Below are positions 8,951 to 19,910 of a stretch of DNA of 20,864 bases, in pieces. Both the position numbers and the translations under genes were made by a program. Within the stretch, counting starts at the first letter, position 1. The number at the start of each line of letters is the position of its first letter. The notes below the pieces were generated by a model. The model was not told the DNA's origin, did not search any database, and worked only from the letters and a program-made list of their open reading frames with translations. This DNA is from Gnetum montanum (lineage: Eukaryota; Streptophyta; Gnetopsida; Gnetales; Gnetaceae): positions 247,629 through 268,492 of the forward strand of contig MNCI01027357.1 of assembly GCA_015680685.1 (NCBI GenBank), given 5' to 3'.

Positions 8951-9735
8951 AAAAATCACCCATGGATACTTTTACATATTTGGTGAGCAACAAGTATATC
9001 CTATGCTCAACCATACAAATCATAAGCATGCATTAGTGATCCAGTTAAATTTCATGGACTTAGTTTCTAAGTTCACTTATAAACAAAGACTATGAACCTA
9101 AGGGTCATGTGATCATTATCTTCCTAATTCTTACTTGTGTATGTTCTTATGTATGGTTAAGTGTGAGTTAAGGCATATGATATTTGTTTTTATTTATATT
9201 TTTATATTTTTATCTTAAGTTCTAGGTAGAAAGATGAATAATTGATGATTAACTATTTTAACTACCTAATTGTTCTAAAGGCTAACTATCCTAACATAAG
9301 TAGTTGTTTCCACTTTCTATACACACCTTGAACTAGTATTAATACTACTGGGTTACCAAGTGGCGATTACTGGGTGAACTAAATGGCCACTATTGGGATT
9401 ACCAAGAGTTGAACATTATGCTCAAAGTGGTCATGCTTATGTTTTCAAGTTTAGATGCATTAATTACTAAGATAAGAAACGTAAAATTCTTAAAAGATAA
9501 AGTGCAAATAAGAAAGATTAAACTATCTAAGTGTTGTAGTGAATGTCAAAAATCTCATCTTTATTGTCATTTACATTAAGGTATTTAGGTACATGATGCT
9601 TGAATAAATATTTGTACAATCTCTTAAATCACACAGTGGGTAGTTAGAGGAAAATATTCTAACTCTAGAAAAAACAAACTATAAGAGCTCTACTATACAT
9701 GAACTTAACATAACATAAATGTAGTTGGTATGTGC
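8951..9735. other. AT-rich sequence without a supported gene
   Basis: I see no coding frame or known element here. Homology to RT ends near 8950, so a breakpoint or LTR boundary of the old element may lie nearby. It contains a local tandem-like stretch around 9345-9405 (GGGTTACCAAGTGGCGATTACTGGG and a variant), too weak to define. Confidence 0.5.
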
Positions 9736-9822
9736 ATTTATATAGGAATCACTGCATTAACATTGATGCATCTACGATCATGTGTTGATGATGCTATGTT
9801 GATGAGGTTGCATTGATGCAGC
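9736..9822 (-). promoter_or_regulatory. Candidate old promoter: TATA box with TGCATCAATGCA-type repeats
   Basis: The minus strand has CCTATATAAATGC (TATA at 9744-9736). Directly upstream, at 9822-9753, lie several copies or partial copies of GCATCAATG/GCATCATCAA, including GCTGCATCAATGCAACC and GATGCATCAATG. The arrangement parallels 13326-13417. It may be part of an old LTR, but no LTR ends or matching partner could be shown. Confidence 0.4.
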
Positions 9823-10173
9823 TAGTTAAACAACACTTTATCATACCCCCGTGATTGACTAGAAACTCGTCCTAGAGTTTACAAAAGTAGGATCAAGCTT
9901 CTTACAAAATTGAAAAACTATGAAATTTATTAATTGAAATTAATAGATAGATAGAATAACTAAATGAATTTGAATGTCAAACTATATGATAATATAAAAT
10001 TGGTATCCATGACAACAAAATTAGACACTTTTACAAAAATTTTAGTAGATTTCTTTAGCTTATAAAAAAATGAGGTGATCTTTTAAATAATGCCAAGCGG
10101 TGGAGGCTTTAAAGGCACTAAAGATCCTTTGCTAGGGTTTGACACTCATGGTAATGGAGGGTGGCTAAGGCTA
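9823..10173. other. Sequence without a supported gene
   Basis: AT-rich DNA between the repeat array and the end of the long coding remnant. The part from about 10170 to 10040 on the minus strand may still be a degraded coding tail, but stops and shifts prevent a firm call. No other feature seen. Confidence 0.45.
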
Positions 10174-12925
10174 TCATGTTGCTATTGTTTTTAGTAGTGG
10201 AAGTTTGAAAGCATCTAGTAACACTTTCATCTTATCTTCCTTACCACATGGGTCATATGCAATCCATGTAGCTTCACTAATGTGGGTTGGCATGGGGATA
10301 TCCCATGAGCATGACATTGTAGGAAACATCTCTTTAGCATTGAAAAAGCACACTGTGAATTGTTTACATTCAATATCAAATGTCTTAACTAGATTTTTTA
10401 GCTTGTGATAGTCATTCATTCTCTTGCTAAGGTTCTCAATAATAGATTGTTGATCGGTGAATCTACTTTTGGGAACTTCAAGCTTTACATTGGCTGTCTC
10501 CAAATACTATTTAGTCTCCTTATTATGCTTGAATTATACCTCACACAAGAGGTAAGAAGTAGCCACATGCTTCTTTAACTTGATCCTTGGCCTTCCTATT
10601 GTCAGCATAGCCAAGTTTCCATAACAAAGGTTAGCAAACTTCATGTACTCCATCATCTCCTCGATCTACAACACCTTTAGATGGATTTTTGCCTTGTTAA
10701 ATGTGTTTAAGTCATTAAAGCTTGGCTCTACACATTGCTTCATTATTGAAGTTGTTGGAGGATCTTGTTCATCTTTACCTTGGTCAATTGTATCTCTTTT
10801 TCATTTACCTTTTTGAAGAGCCCAACTTGGTCTTGTAATAATTCTTGATCCATTCAAATTTCAAGGCCTTATTCTTCTAGGCAGCTACCTTTATGATTGT
10901 TTTCTAGAAGAGCACTCAAACTTCCTTCATTAAGAGATTTACTACTATGAACCTCCTTAGATCAAGATTCACCTTAGTTGGTTACTCCTACTATTGTTAA
11001 ATAAATTCAACCATTTGATCCTTTTAATGTTTGACATTACACAAGTGATGAATATCCTTGGTGAGGATCAAGTTCTCTTTGTAGACTTGAGCCAAATCCT
11101 TATTGGTGTTATATGCTAAGGCTTCTCATAAGGAGGCATCAAATACCATGTCCTCCTTTACATTTTCAACCTCTATGATTCTTTGTTGAAGTTGCTGCAA
11201 ATCATCATCTTATGTGAGGTCTGAGTTGAGAACGATGGGGTTAGAGACATGGGCTCTCAACTCCACAACTTTGGTAGCCAATTGTTGTTTCTTAGTGGTT
11301 TCTACCTAGAGTTGGACATTGGTAATGATGAGCTTTCCCTTCATCTATAGTAGCTCTAACTAGGTTATTCTAATTTTATATGGTAGATTGAAGATCTCCA
11401 TAAGTAGTTACCCAGTTCCCACTAGTCTTTCCAATACTTCTTTATGTTGGGCTATACTCAACTAATCACTTCTTGCTCCTATAGATGTCTAGATGTCTTT
11501 CATGGTGGAAATGTCTAGTACAGATACTACATAAGCATTCAAGGCTTTATCCATCTTATCAGTCACCACTTCTACCATTGTTTCTTATCCACAGTGTTGC
11601 ATCACTAGAATAGTTTTCCCCTCACCTTCCTCTAGATTCATTGAGAAAGTTGCAGCATTCCCATAGATTTTAGGGAATTGTTATCTATGGATGGACATCA
11701 TAACTTCTTAGGCAATATGATTTGTTCATGTTGGTGCTTGAGTTTTTTGTGTTGAGAACAACGAGACAATTTCCTTTAGCCAACTAATGCTCCTTGTGAT
11801 CTTATTAACATGGCTCAATGTTGGATGGTAAACTGATGACTTTCCACCACTTGTTAAACCTTGTTGTTGCTATAATTATTGGTCATGGAGTTTCTAGAGC
11901 CTTTTTGTAGATGCACATGTTTCTGGCATGGTCTCTCCCATAGGTGGTGGTGGTGGTTGTTCCTCTTCCTATAGCTTTGCATTTGTCTTATCTTTCATTG
12001 TCTCTTACCAAGTTGTGATAGGAGCATGGAGGAATGTGTTATTAGCATAGCATGCTATGCCTTCCATCTTGTAGAGTTTCTGAATAAGGCACAGAAAGAA
12101 AAATGTCTTCCTTCCTCTCTTATTTTCCTTGAATTTCTTTTCTATCTCCATATAGATGAGATATGAAAGGTTGACTAGGAATTTACTTCTTAGAGCGGTG
12201 CATGCATAGGTGGAAAGGGCTATGACCTTGCTTGGCCTCACCATGGGGTTCAAGTGATAAGCTAGGATTTTGAAATATGTTTGTTTTTCCTTGGTGAGTA
12301 CATCGTACTCCTTACAGTCCACCTCATAGTAGCACTTGATCCATTATTTCTTGGCCTTAAGGTTTACCTAAGTTAATATTTCCACTAAGGTTGCCCCAGT
12401 GTCACATAAACTGAGGGCCTCTATGATGACCTTGAGTGAATAGGAGATGGTCATGTATTTGATTTTAACAAATGCGTCTTCTTATTAGTTGTTCCAAAAT
12501 AAGTAGGTCTCACCCATGTACCATTCTCCACTAGAGAAAATAATGGGTTACATAGGAGACCCTTGTAGTTGTGTGTGAACTTCCTTAGGAACCAATTCCA
12601 AGAAGGATCCAAAGTTGAGTTCTTGAAGAACCAAACTTTGAACCTCCTTGGTTTTGATCTTTTCAATGTAGGCCTTTGTTAATGTGACCTCCAGGTTGGG
12701 TCTTAACCTTGGTGCCTCATCTTGCCTTGATTGGCCAATTTTAGCAGTGGAGATCTATCAAATAGATTCCAATTTGGAATCCTCCCAAAGAGGTCTTGTT
12801 GCATGGGTTTCTGTGGCCTCTTTTTCTTGGGCTTGCTATTGATGTTTGTTGGCCCCTTCCTTCTTGTGGTCACTTATCCTTTGGTTGGAAAGGTCCTTCT
12901 ACTAGTGCTCTTCTTTTTGTGCCAT
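10174..12925 (-). pseudogene. Decayed ~900-codon ORF with a plant transposon-protein-like region and a long coiled-coil-like tail
   Basis: One minus-strand frame starts at ATG 12925 and stays readable to about 10800 with more than twenty stops and no frameshift; after that the sense shifts frame and continues to 10174. In order: a Lys/Glu/Gln-rich N-terminus (about 12925-12700); a globular part (about 12670-12010) with FVKIKYMTISYSLKVIIEAL, LAYHLNPMVRPSKVIALSTY and FFFLCLIQKLYKMEGIACY; a Pro run (EEEQPPPPPMGE, about 11950); then some 500 codons rich in Gln, Lys, Glu and Leu that look like coiled coil; and a C-terminal piece (IPMPTHISEATWIAYDPCGK). The globular part resembles the 'putative plant transposon protein' domain found near gag in plant TEs, which is my inference. 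Most stops are TAG, TAA or TGA one C-to-T step from Gln or Arg codons. It may be an extra ORF of a large retroelement; its true family is unknown to me. Confidence 0.7.
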
Positions 12926-13325
12926 TTGTAATCACAAATGTAACCATAGATTAGCATTTTAATTTATAACCCTTAGTTCCTTTTTGATACCTTTCTCATT
13001 GGATTAGGTTACACTTAGGTTTTTTTGTGATCTTGGCTAGTTCATTATTTTATTTGTTGACTACCAAAGTTTGTTTGTGAGGTTTAACTTAGTTTGAACT
13101 AGGATTTTAATATTATATTAATAGTTAAACCTTAGGGAGTTAGAAAATTTTTGAATTTTTTTTATCATAAACCAAATTTTTGTGGCCCCACAATGTAAAG
13201 CTTACCTCTATGGCTAGGGGATCAAATAATGAGGTAAATTGGATGAGTGGTTTGTAAGTTATGGTGCTCAAAAACTCACATTGCATTTAAAAGAAAACAT
13301 GAAAAAATTACTAAGTGTCAATGCA
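12926..13325. other. Leader-like region between promoter and long ORF; no gene
   Basis: About 400 bp separate the TATA box at 13326 from the ATG at 12925 on the minus strand. It is AT-rich with no open frame. The minus-strand segment AGGTATCAAAAA at 12992-12981 is reminiscent of the initiator-Met PBS TGGTATCAGAGC but matches only in part, so no PBS is claimed. Confidence 0.5.
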
Positions 13326-13417
13326 TATTTATAGTATTTTTACTATGCATTGATGAGGATGCATCAATGGGGATGCATTGATGCATCAGATTGCATGGAC
13401 AAGGATGTGTCAATGCA
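13326..13417 (-). promoter_or_regulatory. Candidate promoter of the long ORF: TATA box plus TGCATCAATGCA-type repeats
   Basis: The minus strand reads ACTATAAATATGC (TATA at 13333-13326), about 400 bp upstream of the ATG of the long decayed ORF and in the same direction. Immediately upstream, 13345-13417, are repeated near-palindromic blocks (plus strand ATGCATTGATG, GATGCATCAATGG, GATGCATTGATGCATCAG, GTGTCAATGCA). TATA plus repeats plus ORF is consistent with an old LTR U3, but LTR ends are not visible. Confidence 0.5.
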
Positions 13418-14836
13418 ACTATTTTCAACAATTTTTCAATTAAAAGACTAAGTATTTTGGAAGAGTTTTTGGATGAAATGAAAGTCCAAAGAAAGCTAGA
13501 AAATCCTAGAAAGATGTTAAAACATGGAAAATGGCATGATATTACTTGTAAAAAGGAAAAACAAAAAAAGAGATTTGGAGAGAAAAAATTGATATGCCAA
13601 ATTGTTGCAGAATTGGATGTTTATGTGATGTTATGATGGGATCAATTGCAAAATGACCAAGGGATAAGAGGTTTAAATGAACATGACCAAGAAGTATGCA
13701 AGTTAGTCCTCCCTAGAGTAGGCTCATATCATTAATGTCCTTGCATGCCCTCATACCAAGGAATTTGTAGGACCCAAGGATGATGAATGGTCATTATTAG
13801 TTAAATATTAAATCCATGTAAGAAATCATCAAAGGATTATGACATGCCAAAATGGACATAGTAATTGACCATGATAAGAGGCAGTGAGGTGGTGGATGAT
13901 ATGAATGAGGGATGGAAGAGAGAAAATGGAATGGAGTCTCACATCTTGGTCACATGAAGTCCTTATCGCATGTGTGGTTAATATGACTGAATACTATCAC
14001 ATCCTTATTTGGAACTAAGTCAATTCACTTTCAGTGAGCTTGCATTATTATATTTAAATCGTCCAATCCCCAAGAGTTCATGATGACTCCTAAAGATCAA
14101 CCACCACTCCAAGTAGAGAAGATAAGGGAAGCAAGAATATAAGAAGGGCCTTAGTTAGAGGGTTACGTTCACGCATGGGTAACATGTCTTTCTAACCCCA
14201 TAACCAGTGCTTGCAATCCATTATTGTGTCTAAGGAATATGCTTTAAATTTCCATGTTTTTTTAATGGACATCACACCATTGAAAGATATGCTTCCTATT
14301 ATTGGTCAATGGTAGTAGTGGTGAGAAACCAATGAGAATACCTATAAAACTCAAGAAGGTAGTTGGTTATAGAAGGTGATAGATCTCCTTAAAGCTACAC
14401 CCTTATCCATTCCACTTGGTTCTTTCCAAGTATGTTAAATATCAAAGTCATTGATTCTTTATAAGTTGTAATTAGGAAAGAATTTCATGCTTTCAAGATG
14501 AAAAACCCCATAAAATTGAGTGGAATGGGTGGATGATGTGGACTTATTACCTAATACCATTAGAAAATTAATGCTCCATTAATCAATATCATAATCCAAA
14601 AACAAAATCTAGTCATTAAATAATCAATTCAAACATCAAGTTTAGTTTCAAATGAACTTCTGATAGTAGAAGTTGTGGAAAAAATGTAAGATCTCAAATA
14701 AACAACAAAGAAGAAAAAAATATGTAAGGAAAAATAAGTTGTAAAATATTCAAGAAGATCAAAAACATCTAAGGAATGGTATAAAAAAATATTGAAAAAT
14801 AAAGAAGTTGAAAAATTGATTAGCCATCATAGAATC
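13418..14836. other. AT-rich sequence without a supported gene
   Basis: No homology seen. It lies downstream of the second gypsy element's integrase on the minus strand, where its 3' end and LTR should be. A short plus-strand open frame at 13391-13636 is Lys-rich and has no recognisable features. A plus-strand CCAAT (14329-14333) followed by CCTATAAAAC (14341-14350) looks promoter-like. Confidence 0.5.
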
Positions 14837-16090
14837 TTAATATGGTTTACCATCTCCCCCATGACTAAGTTGAAAGGAGGAGATCCAAAAGATAGAATGT
14901 TCTTGGCCATTGGTTAAGGTTTTCTTGCCACTAGTTACCCTTGATTCTAGGAAAGCTTTCACTTTTTGAATATTAACTAGCAACCACTTGTTTAGGCTAG
15001 AAGGATGGTAAATTGTCATGGCCCCAAATGAAAAATTTGCATAGATAATATAAGGTCTTTTGCATAGCATTTGGAATTTTATTCATTGTGGCACATGCAT
15101 GGGATTCTAGTAAAGAAACTTTCTTCCTAGTTGGAATTTTACTTTTTGTATTTTTAAGTCATAACATTGTTTGGTGTATGCCTTGTGAACTTATTCATGA
15201 ACAAGACTACTGATCAATTCTCATCTAGTAGATTAAGTGTTATTAATCATTCTCTTTGGGCTAGACTCAAATCAAGGTCAAGTTCATAAGTCGTTGAAAG
15301 TTTATGGAGCTCTACTTGGATTGGAACAGTTAAAATTTTTCCATACACTAACTCATAGGGAGAAAAACTAATAGAAAGTTTCTAAGTTGACTGGTAAGCC
15401 CATAGACCATCTTTGAGTTTTGTGCTCTAGACTTTCCTATATTTTCTAACCATATAGGTTTGTATTCTAGTTATTTCCCTATTGGTGGCTTCTAGTTGAC
15501 CATTAGCTTGGGGGTGGTATCGAGTTATAAGTTTATGTTCTATCCCCAAGAATTACATTAGTTTCTAAAAAGTTGCACTTATAAAATGTATTTCATTATC
15601 CGAAATTAGTGTCCTTGACATACTAAACCTATTTATCACATTATGTTGTACAAACTATGCTACCATAGAGGATGAATAGTCAATGATGATGGTAGGTTCA
15701 ACTCACTTAATGTAGTAGTCAACTATGATGATGATGTACATCTTTTTATTGAACATGAAATTCATGGACCTCATGAAATCAATGCCCCAAAGATTGAAAG
15801 GCTCTAGTGGTTGAATTCACTATTGTGGTCCTTCCATTTGTATAGTCATCTCTCCATCTCATTGGAAAAATTCACAGAAATGGGAGAATTAATAAGCATG
15901 CTTGAATATGGCTGGCTAATAATATTTTACAATTGGAATTTTAAAGGTCATCCTCCTCCCAGCATCATGATCCCCACAAGGATCCTCATGAGCATCTTGG
16001 AGGATTTGAAGTTGATCACCATTGGGCATGCATCAGCATACTAGGCTATCAGCACAAACCTTGTAAAGGTTGCCATTGATCTCCATGTAG
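14837..16090 (-). pseudogene. int: Ty3/gypsy integrase remnant of the second element
   Basis: Reading on the minus strand from about 16090: a decayed zinc-binding region (VCADSLVC, QDAHEDPCGDH, KYY-PAIF), then the core with first Asp in WGIDFM (about 15785), second Asp in LISDNEIHFISATF (about 15600) and Glu in YHPQANGQLEATNRE (about 15500). These are followed by SPYELVYGK and the C-terminal region RPYIIYANFSFGAMTIYHPS and VNIQKVKAFLES (15060-14930). Order and spacing fit a normal gypsy integrase. Stops and frameshifts are spread throughout, but all three catalytic residues are still readable. The pol C-terminus ends near 14837. Confidence 0.88.
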
Positions 16091-16283
16091 TGTTTGGCCT
16101 AGTGAAGAAACTATTGTTTCTTCCCAAAATTCCATTCCTATGGTAGCTCCTAATTGAGTAGATAGGAGAGGAATTTCTTATACCAATTAGTACTTTGGGA
16201 ATTTGCATTTAAATAGTTTTAGAAAATAGGAGTTTACTCAAAAATTGGTTAGATAAAGGTTCTTCATCCTCTTTATTATCCCA

Positions 16284-16640
16284 TTATAATTGAGACAAGT
16301 GGTTAGTGATCAAATTTTTGGTCCCCTTTCTGTCCACCATAATGAGATTGAACTCTAGTAGGATCATTAGACATTGAATGACACAAGGGCTCATCATTGG
16401 TTTGTTCATAAGGAACCGAATGACATTATGATTTATGTGCACAAAGACTTGATATCTAAATTTTTCTAAGGCATAGACTGCTACCATGAGCTCTTTTTCT
16501 ATAGTGATGCAATTCAATTGTGCTCCCACAATGCTTTGGCTTTCACAATGAATGCAGTAAAGACATTTTTGATCATCCAATTATGTAAGCACAACCCCAA
16601 AACATAAGTGGATGCATCAGTCATAATATGAAAAGGCCTA
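16284..16640 (-). pseudogene. RNH: Ty3/gypsy RNase H remnant
   Basis: The minus-strand frame contains MTDASTYVLG (first catalytic Asp, about 16620), a frame step, then NCITIEKELMVAVYALEKFR with the catalytic Glu, VHINHNVIRFLMNKP, LLEFNLIMVDRKGTKN and NHLSQL at the end. In the family the third and fourth acidic positions sit in T-D-H and A-D-H/A-L-S-R; here both are Asn (INH and TNH). The stretch 16580-16284 is still open for 98 codons. The domain removes the RNA strand during reverse transcription. It lies directly between RT and integrase, as expected. Confidence 0.88.
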
Positions 16641-17790
16641 GATCAGTCAGATGCATGTAAAATTAGAGTTTCTATGAGCTTCTGTTTCAACTATTAAAAT
16701 GCATTCTCATAGGCCCTGGTCTAGGTGAAAGGTGCATCCTTCTTTGTTAGCTCCACTAATGGTTTAGTGGATTTTGAGAAGTTCTTAATGAAGTGCCTAC
16801 AATAACTAGTATGGTCAAGGAGTGACCTTACATCATATACCATTTTAAGTTGCTTGGTGATTCCTAGAATGACCTATACTTTTTTGAGTCTACCTTGATA
16901 CTTTTTCTTAAAATTTTATGCCCTAGTATAATGCCCTCTTCAACCATAAAATAGCTCTTTTGCTAGTTGAACTTTTAGTGAGTCCCCACATAGAATTAAG
17001 CACATGCTCAAGATGGTCCAATTCTTGCTTGAATGTGGCACCATAGGTAGAGACATTGTTCATAAAGACTTCTATCTCACTACTAATTTGCTATTGGAAG
17101 ATGATGAGGACCAACCATTGGAATGTAGTAGGGGTATTGCATGTGCCAAAAGGCATCTTTCTATATGCAAAAATCTCTTAGGAACTTTTGAATCTAGTTT
17201 TGGCTTAGTCCTTTGGTGTAATCTAGATTTGGTTATAGCCACTATAATCATTTAGAAAGCTATTATAGCAATGCCCTACTATAATATCCAACAATTGATT
17301 AATAAATGACAATGGAAAGTGATCCTAGAAAGTTGCCATGTTTAACAATTAAAAGTCTATATAGACTCTCCATTTTCTTTCTTTCTTGAGAATAATAATG
17401 AGTGTACTAACCCATTCACTATTCACAATTCGGTAGATGAACCCAGTGTTAAGGAGTTGTTAAACCTTCTCTTTGATAACCTGCTTGAGTTTGGGGTTCA
17501 ATCATCATTGTGGCTATCTCTTCAAATTGATGGAGAAGTTTGTATAGATATGGTGTTGGCATATCCATGGATCTATTCCTGTAAGCTCATGATATGACCA
17601 AGCAAAGACTATTAACCATTTTTCACCACCTTCAACAATTTCTATTTTTTCTCTAGAGTAAGTCTAGCATTGATGATTACCAACTTGTCATTGTTGAGAA
17701 AGACATATTCCATGCTTGTCGGTAAAGCCTTTAGTTCAAGGACCTCTTGTTTAAAGTATTAATGATCTTCAACTCTTCCCAATTCATTTC
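16641..17790 (-). pseudogene. RT: Ty3/gypsy reverse transcriptase remnant, catalytic Asp replaced
   Basis: From about 17750 on the minus strand: LELKALPTSMEYVFLNND (linker typical of Athila/Tat pol), WSYHELTGIDPWICQHHIYT, LLNTGFIYRIVNSEWVST, KKERKWRVYIDF, motif A region NSFLNDYSGYNQI (17258-17247 for FLND), FAYRKMPFGTCNTPTTFQWL, then FMNNVSTYGATFKQELDHLE (17066-17055 for FMNN). After this comes a decayed LGHKIS-like stretch and the RSLL--T-Y-RHFIKNFSK equivalent in broken frames. The family has Asp in motif A and F-x-D-D in motif C; all are Asn here. Many stops are present. This copy cannot encode an active polymerase. Confidence 0.9.
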
Positions 17791-18119
17791 ACTTTTTGCA
17801 TTGGACAATTAGAAATGGAGTCACTCCATTTTCTCCATGCTTTCAATATAAGTGTTGGTGAGGCTCTTAGATGGTTCCATGTACATAGCAAAGTTTGTTT
17901 GATTATTTTTTTATTAGCCATTGGGTATCTTTCGATTTTTTGGCTGCTGCATATAGACACCTTTGAATAAATACTATTTCAACATACTAATTTCATGTTT
18001 GAAATTATGTATCTTTCATTGTCCATAGTTTCTACACACAATGGCACCCTATGTCACGATATCCAATGCATGGAACTCTCTTCTTCTCAAATTTTTCAAA
18101 TTCATTTTTCTTGGAAATT
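17791..18119 (-). pseudogene. Protease-RT linker of the second gypsy element, degraded
   Basis: Between the protease and RT the minus strand keeps a degraded frame with pieces such as KISKKNEFEKFEKKRVPC and WLIKK. No domain is recognisable. Its position and length fit the spacer seen in Athila/Tat-type polyproteins. Confidence 0.6.
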
Positions 18120-18430
18120 TTCAAGGAAACATCTTAGTTTCCCATTCTAGCATCAATCATACTTAGTCATTTCCTTTCCATAATGATAGGGAAGTTGCCT
18201 TTACAAGTTTCCACATGGATCATAAGGAAATTAGTAGGATAGGATCATCCACAAACAATGACCACAATGTCCTCCACTATCCCCAGAGGGATAGGGATGG
18301 ATTGATCTACCAAATCTAATTTGATGTTGCTCTTCTTCAAAGAAGATAGGCTCTAAGCCTTGTACATTTCTTAAAAATTCAAGTTGACTATAGAACCTGA
18401 ATTTTGGAGAACCTTACATTTTTCATTTCC
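18120..18430 (-). pseudogene. PR: Retroelement aspartic protease remnant, active-site Asp replaced
   Basis: The minus strand reads KVLQNSGSIVNLNF at about 18415-18370, where the family has D-S/T-G-S/A after a hydrophobic pair. It continues KKSNIKLDLVDQSIPIPLGI, VEDIVVIVCG, SYPTNFLMIHV and KGNFPIIMERK, the latter corresponding to the I-LGRP flap-end segment, then LSMIDARMGN. Asp is Asn (AAT for GAT), and stops interrupt after the active site and near the GRP segment. Order after gag and before RT is normal. Confidence 0.82.
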
Positions 18431-19910
18431 TATGATTTGTAAGTAAATGAGGGGGCTTCTAGGATTAAATCATTTCCTGGGAAGCTAGTTAGCCTTTATC
18501 CAATTCATGACCACATGGATCAACATGATAGTGTGGATTCAAGGAGATGTTTGATTTAAAGGTGGCTCAGTCGTATTCTTAGAGTTAGATAAAGTAGGAT
18601 TAGTAGCAACGGATGTTTGCAAGGGCTTCAAGGGACTACTAGTGCTAAAGAATGACCTCTTGCGAGGTTTTGGTTCAAGATCACTCGAATGGATATCTAG
18701 TTGTACATTCATTATCCTCATAGAATTTCATTGTTGTGGCTATTTCGGGATTTCACCCTGCATGGATGGAGTAGGTGATAAAGGTGTAGTTGGTTGTGGT
18801 GTAGGAGTTGATGGGTGTAGAGGAGGATGAAAGGAAAAAGGAGACTCCCCCTTTAGAGAAGGTGCTTTGTAGTACTTTGGAGAATAGTAGCAGTAAGGGA
18901 AGGAGGCATGACTAGAAAATCCATGCAAGGATACAAGCCACTAGACATAATATCCATAAGGGTCAAGTTAGTTGTAGGGATATTGCTGTCATGATGCTAA
19001 CATCCCTCATAACTATGGGTGTTACCATTGCTCATACTACTCTTGAGGTTGTGGTGGCACTCCACTTGGATAACACATTTGTTGGTGGAACTACTACTTA
19101 TAGTTGCCTTGTGAATAAGGTAAATGCCTAGGTTCTTATCACTTTACAAATATAGAATTTAAGGCATACATCCGAAATTATTGCAGATGTGATACCATGG
19201 GACAACACCCCTTAGGATATTCGTATTGGTAGATATCACATCCATCATCATTTGTTTTAAAATCTAGAACATCCTCAACTACCTCAACTTTATCCTTGTG
19301 CTTGTAATATCCCTGTTCTCCATCCTTTTTCTTCCTTCTTTCTTGATTGCTACTCTCTTGTTATTTTCAATTTTTTGCAATTTTTAGAGCTATTTGAAAC
19401 TTCTCATCCAAGGAGTTCTACATCTTATCTACCTTAGCTGATGTTTTAATAATAATTTTTGTATCAACAACATGTTCCTCTACACTACTTCATCAAGCGA
19501 TGCTTCCTCCTCAGGGTCACAAAAAATGCACCTCCCTTTTTTGAATAGAGGAGTCTCTGTTGTACTCTTTTATACTTTTACAGTTTTTAAGCTCTTCCTC
19601 TTATTTAGCCACCTAATATCTTAGCCTTTAAATCTAATGGGACTGCAACTCAAAAAGTATTCCTTGGGCATAAACCCTAAGGGTTTTCCTTATTTCATTT
19701 CTAAGCCCATCTATGATATGATGGAGTTGATTCCTTTGGAAGTATCCATGGCCTCAGCATTGGTGTAGAAGAGAGTAGTACCTATCCAAGGTAGCATCTA
19801 AGGACTCATGATTTCCCTACTTTTATCCTTGGATCTATTTGTATAAGTTGGAAACTCTGGAGTACATTTGGTATTTATCATTGAATAATTCCAACATAGT
19901 ACTCCATCGG

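Noticed and set aside
12731-12931. Plus-strand 66-codon membrane-like ORF
   Set aside because: It is antisense to the Lys/Glu-rich start of the long minus-strand remnant, which explains its hydrophobicity.
12981-12992. Initiator-Met tRNA primer site for the 13.3 kb promoter
   Set aside because: Minus-strand AGGTATCAAAAA matches the expected TGGTATCAGAGC only partly and is not next to a definable LTR end.
13391-13636. Plus-strand 81-codon ORF as a gene
   Set aside because: It is Lys-rich with no motif, overlaps the edge of the promoter repeats and sits in AT-rich DNA where such frames arise by chance.
9500-13750. An LTR pair flanking the long decayed ORF
   Set aside because: TATA boxes and repeat motifs are similar, but the sequences downstream of the two TATA boxes do not align convincingly by eye.
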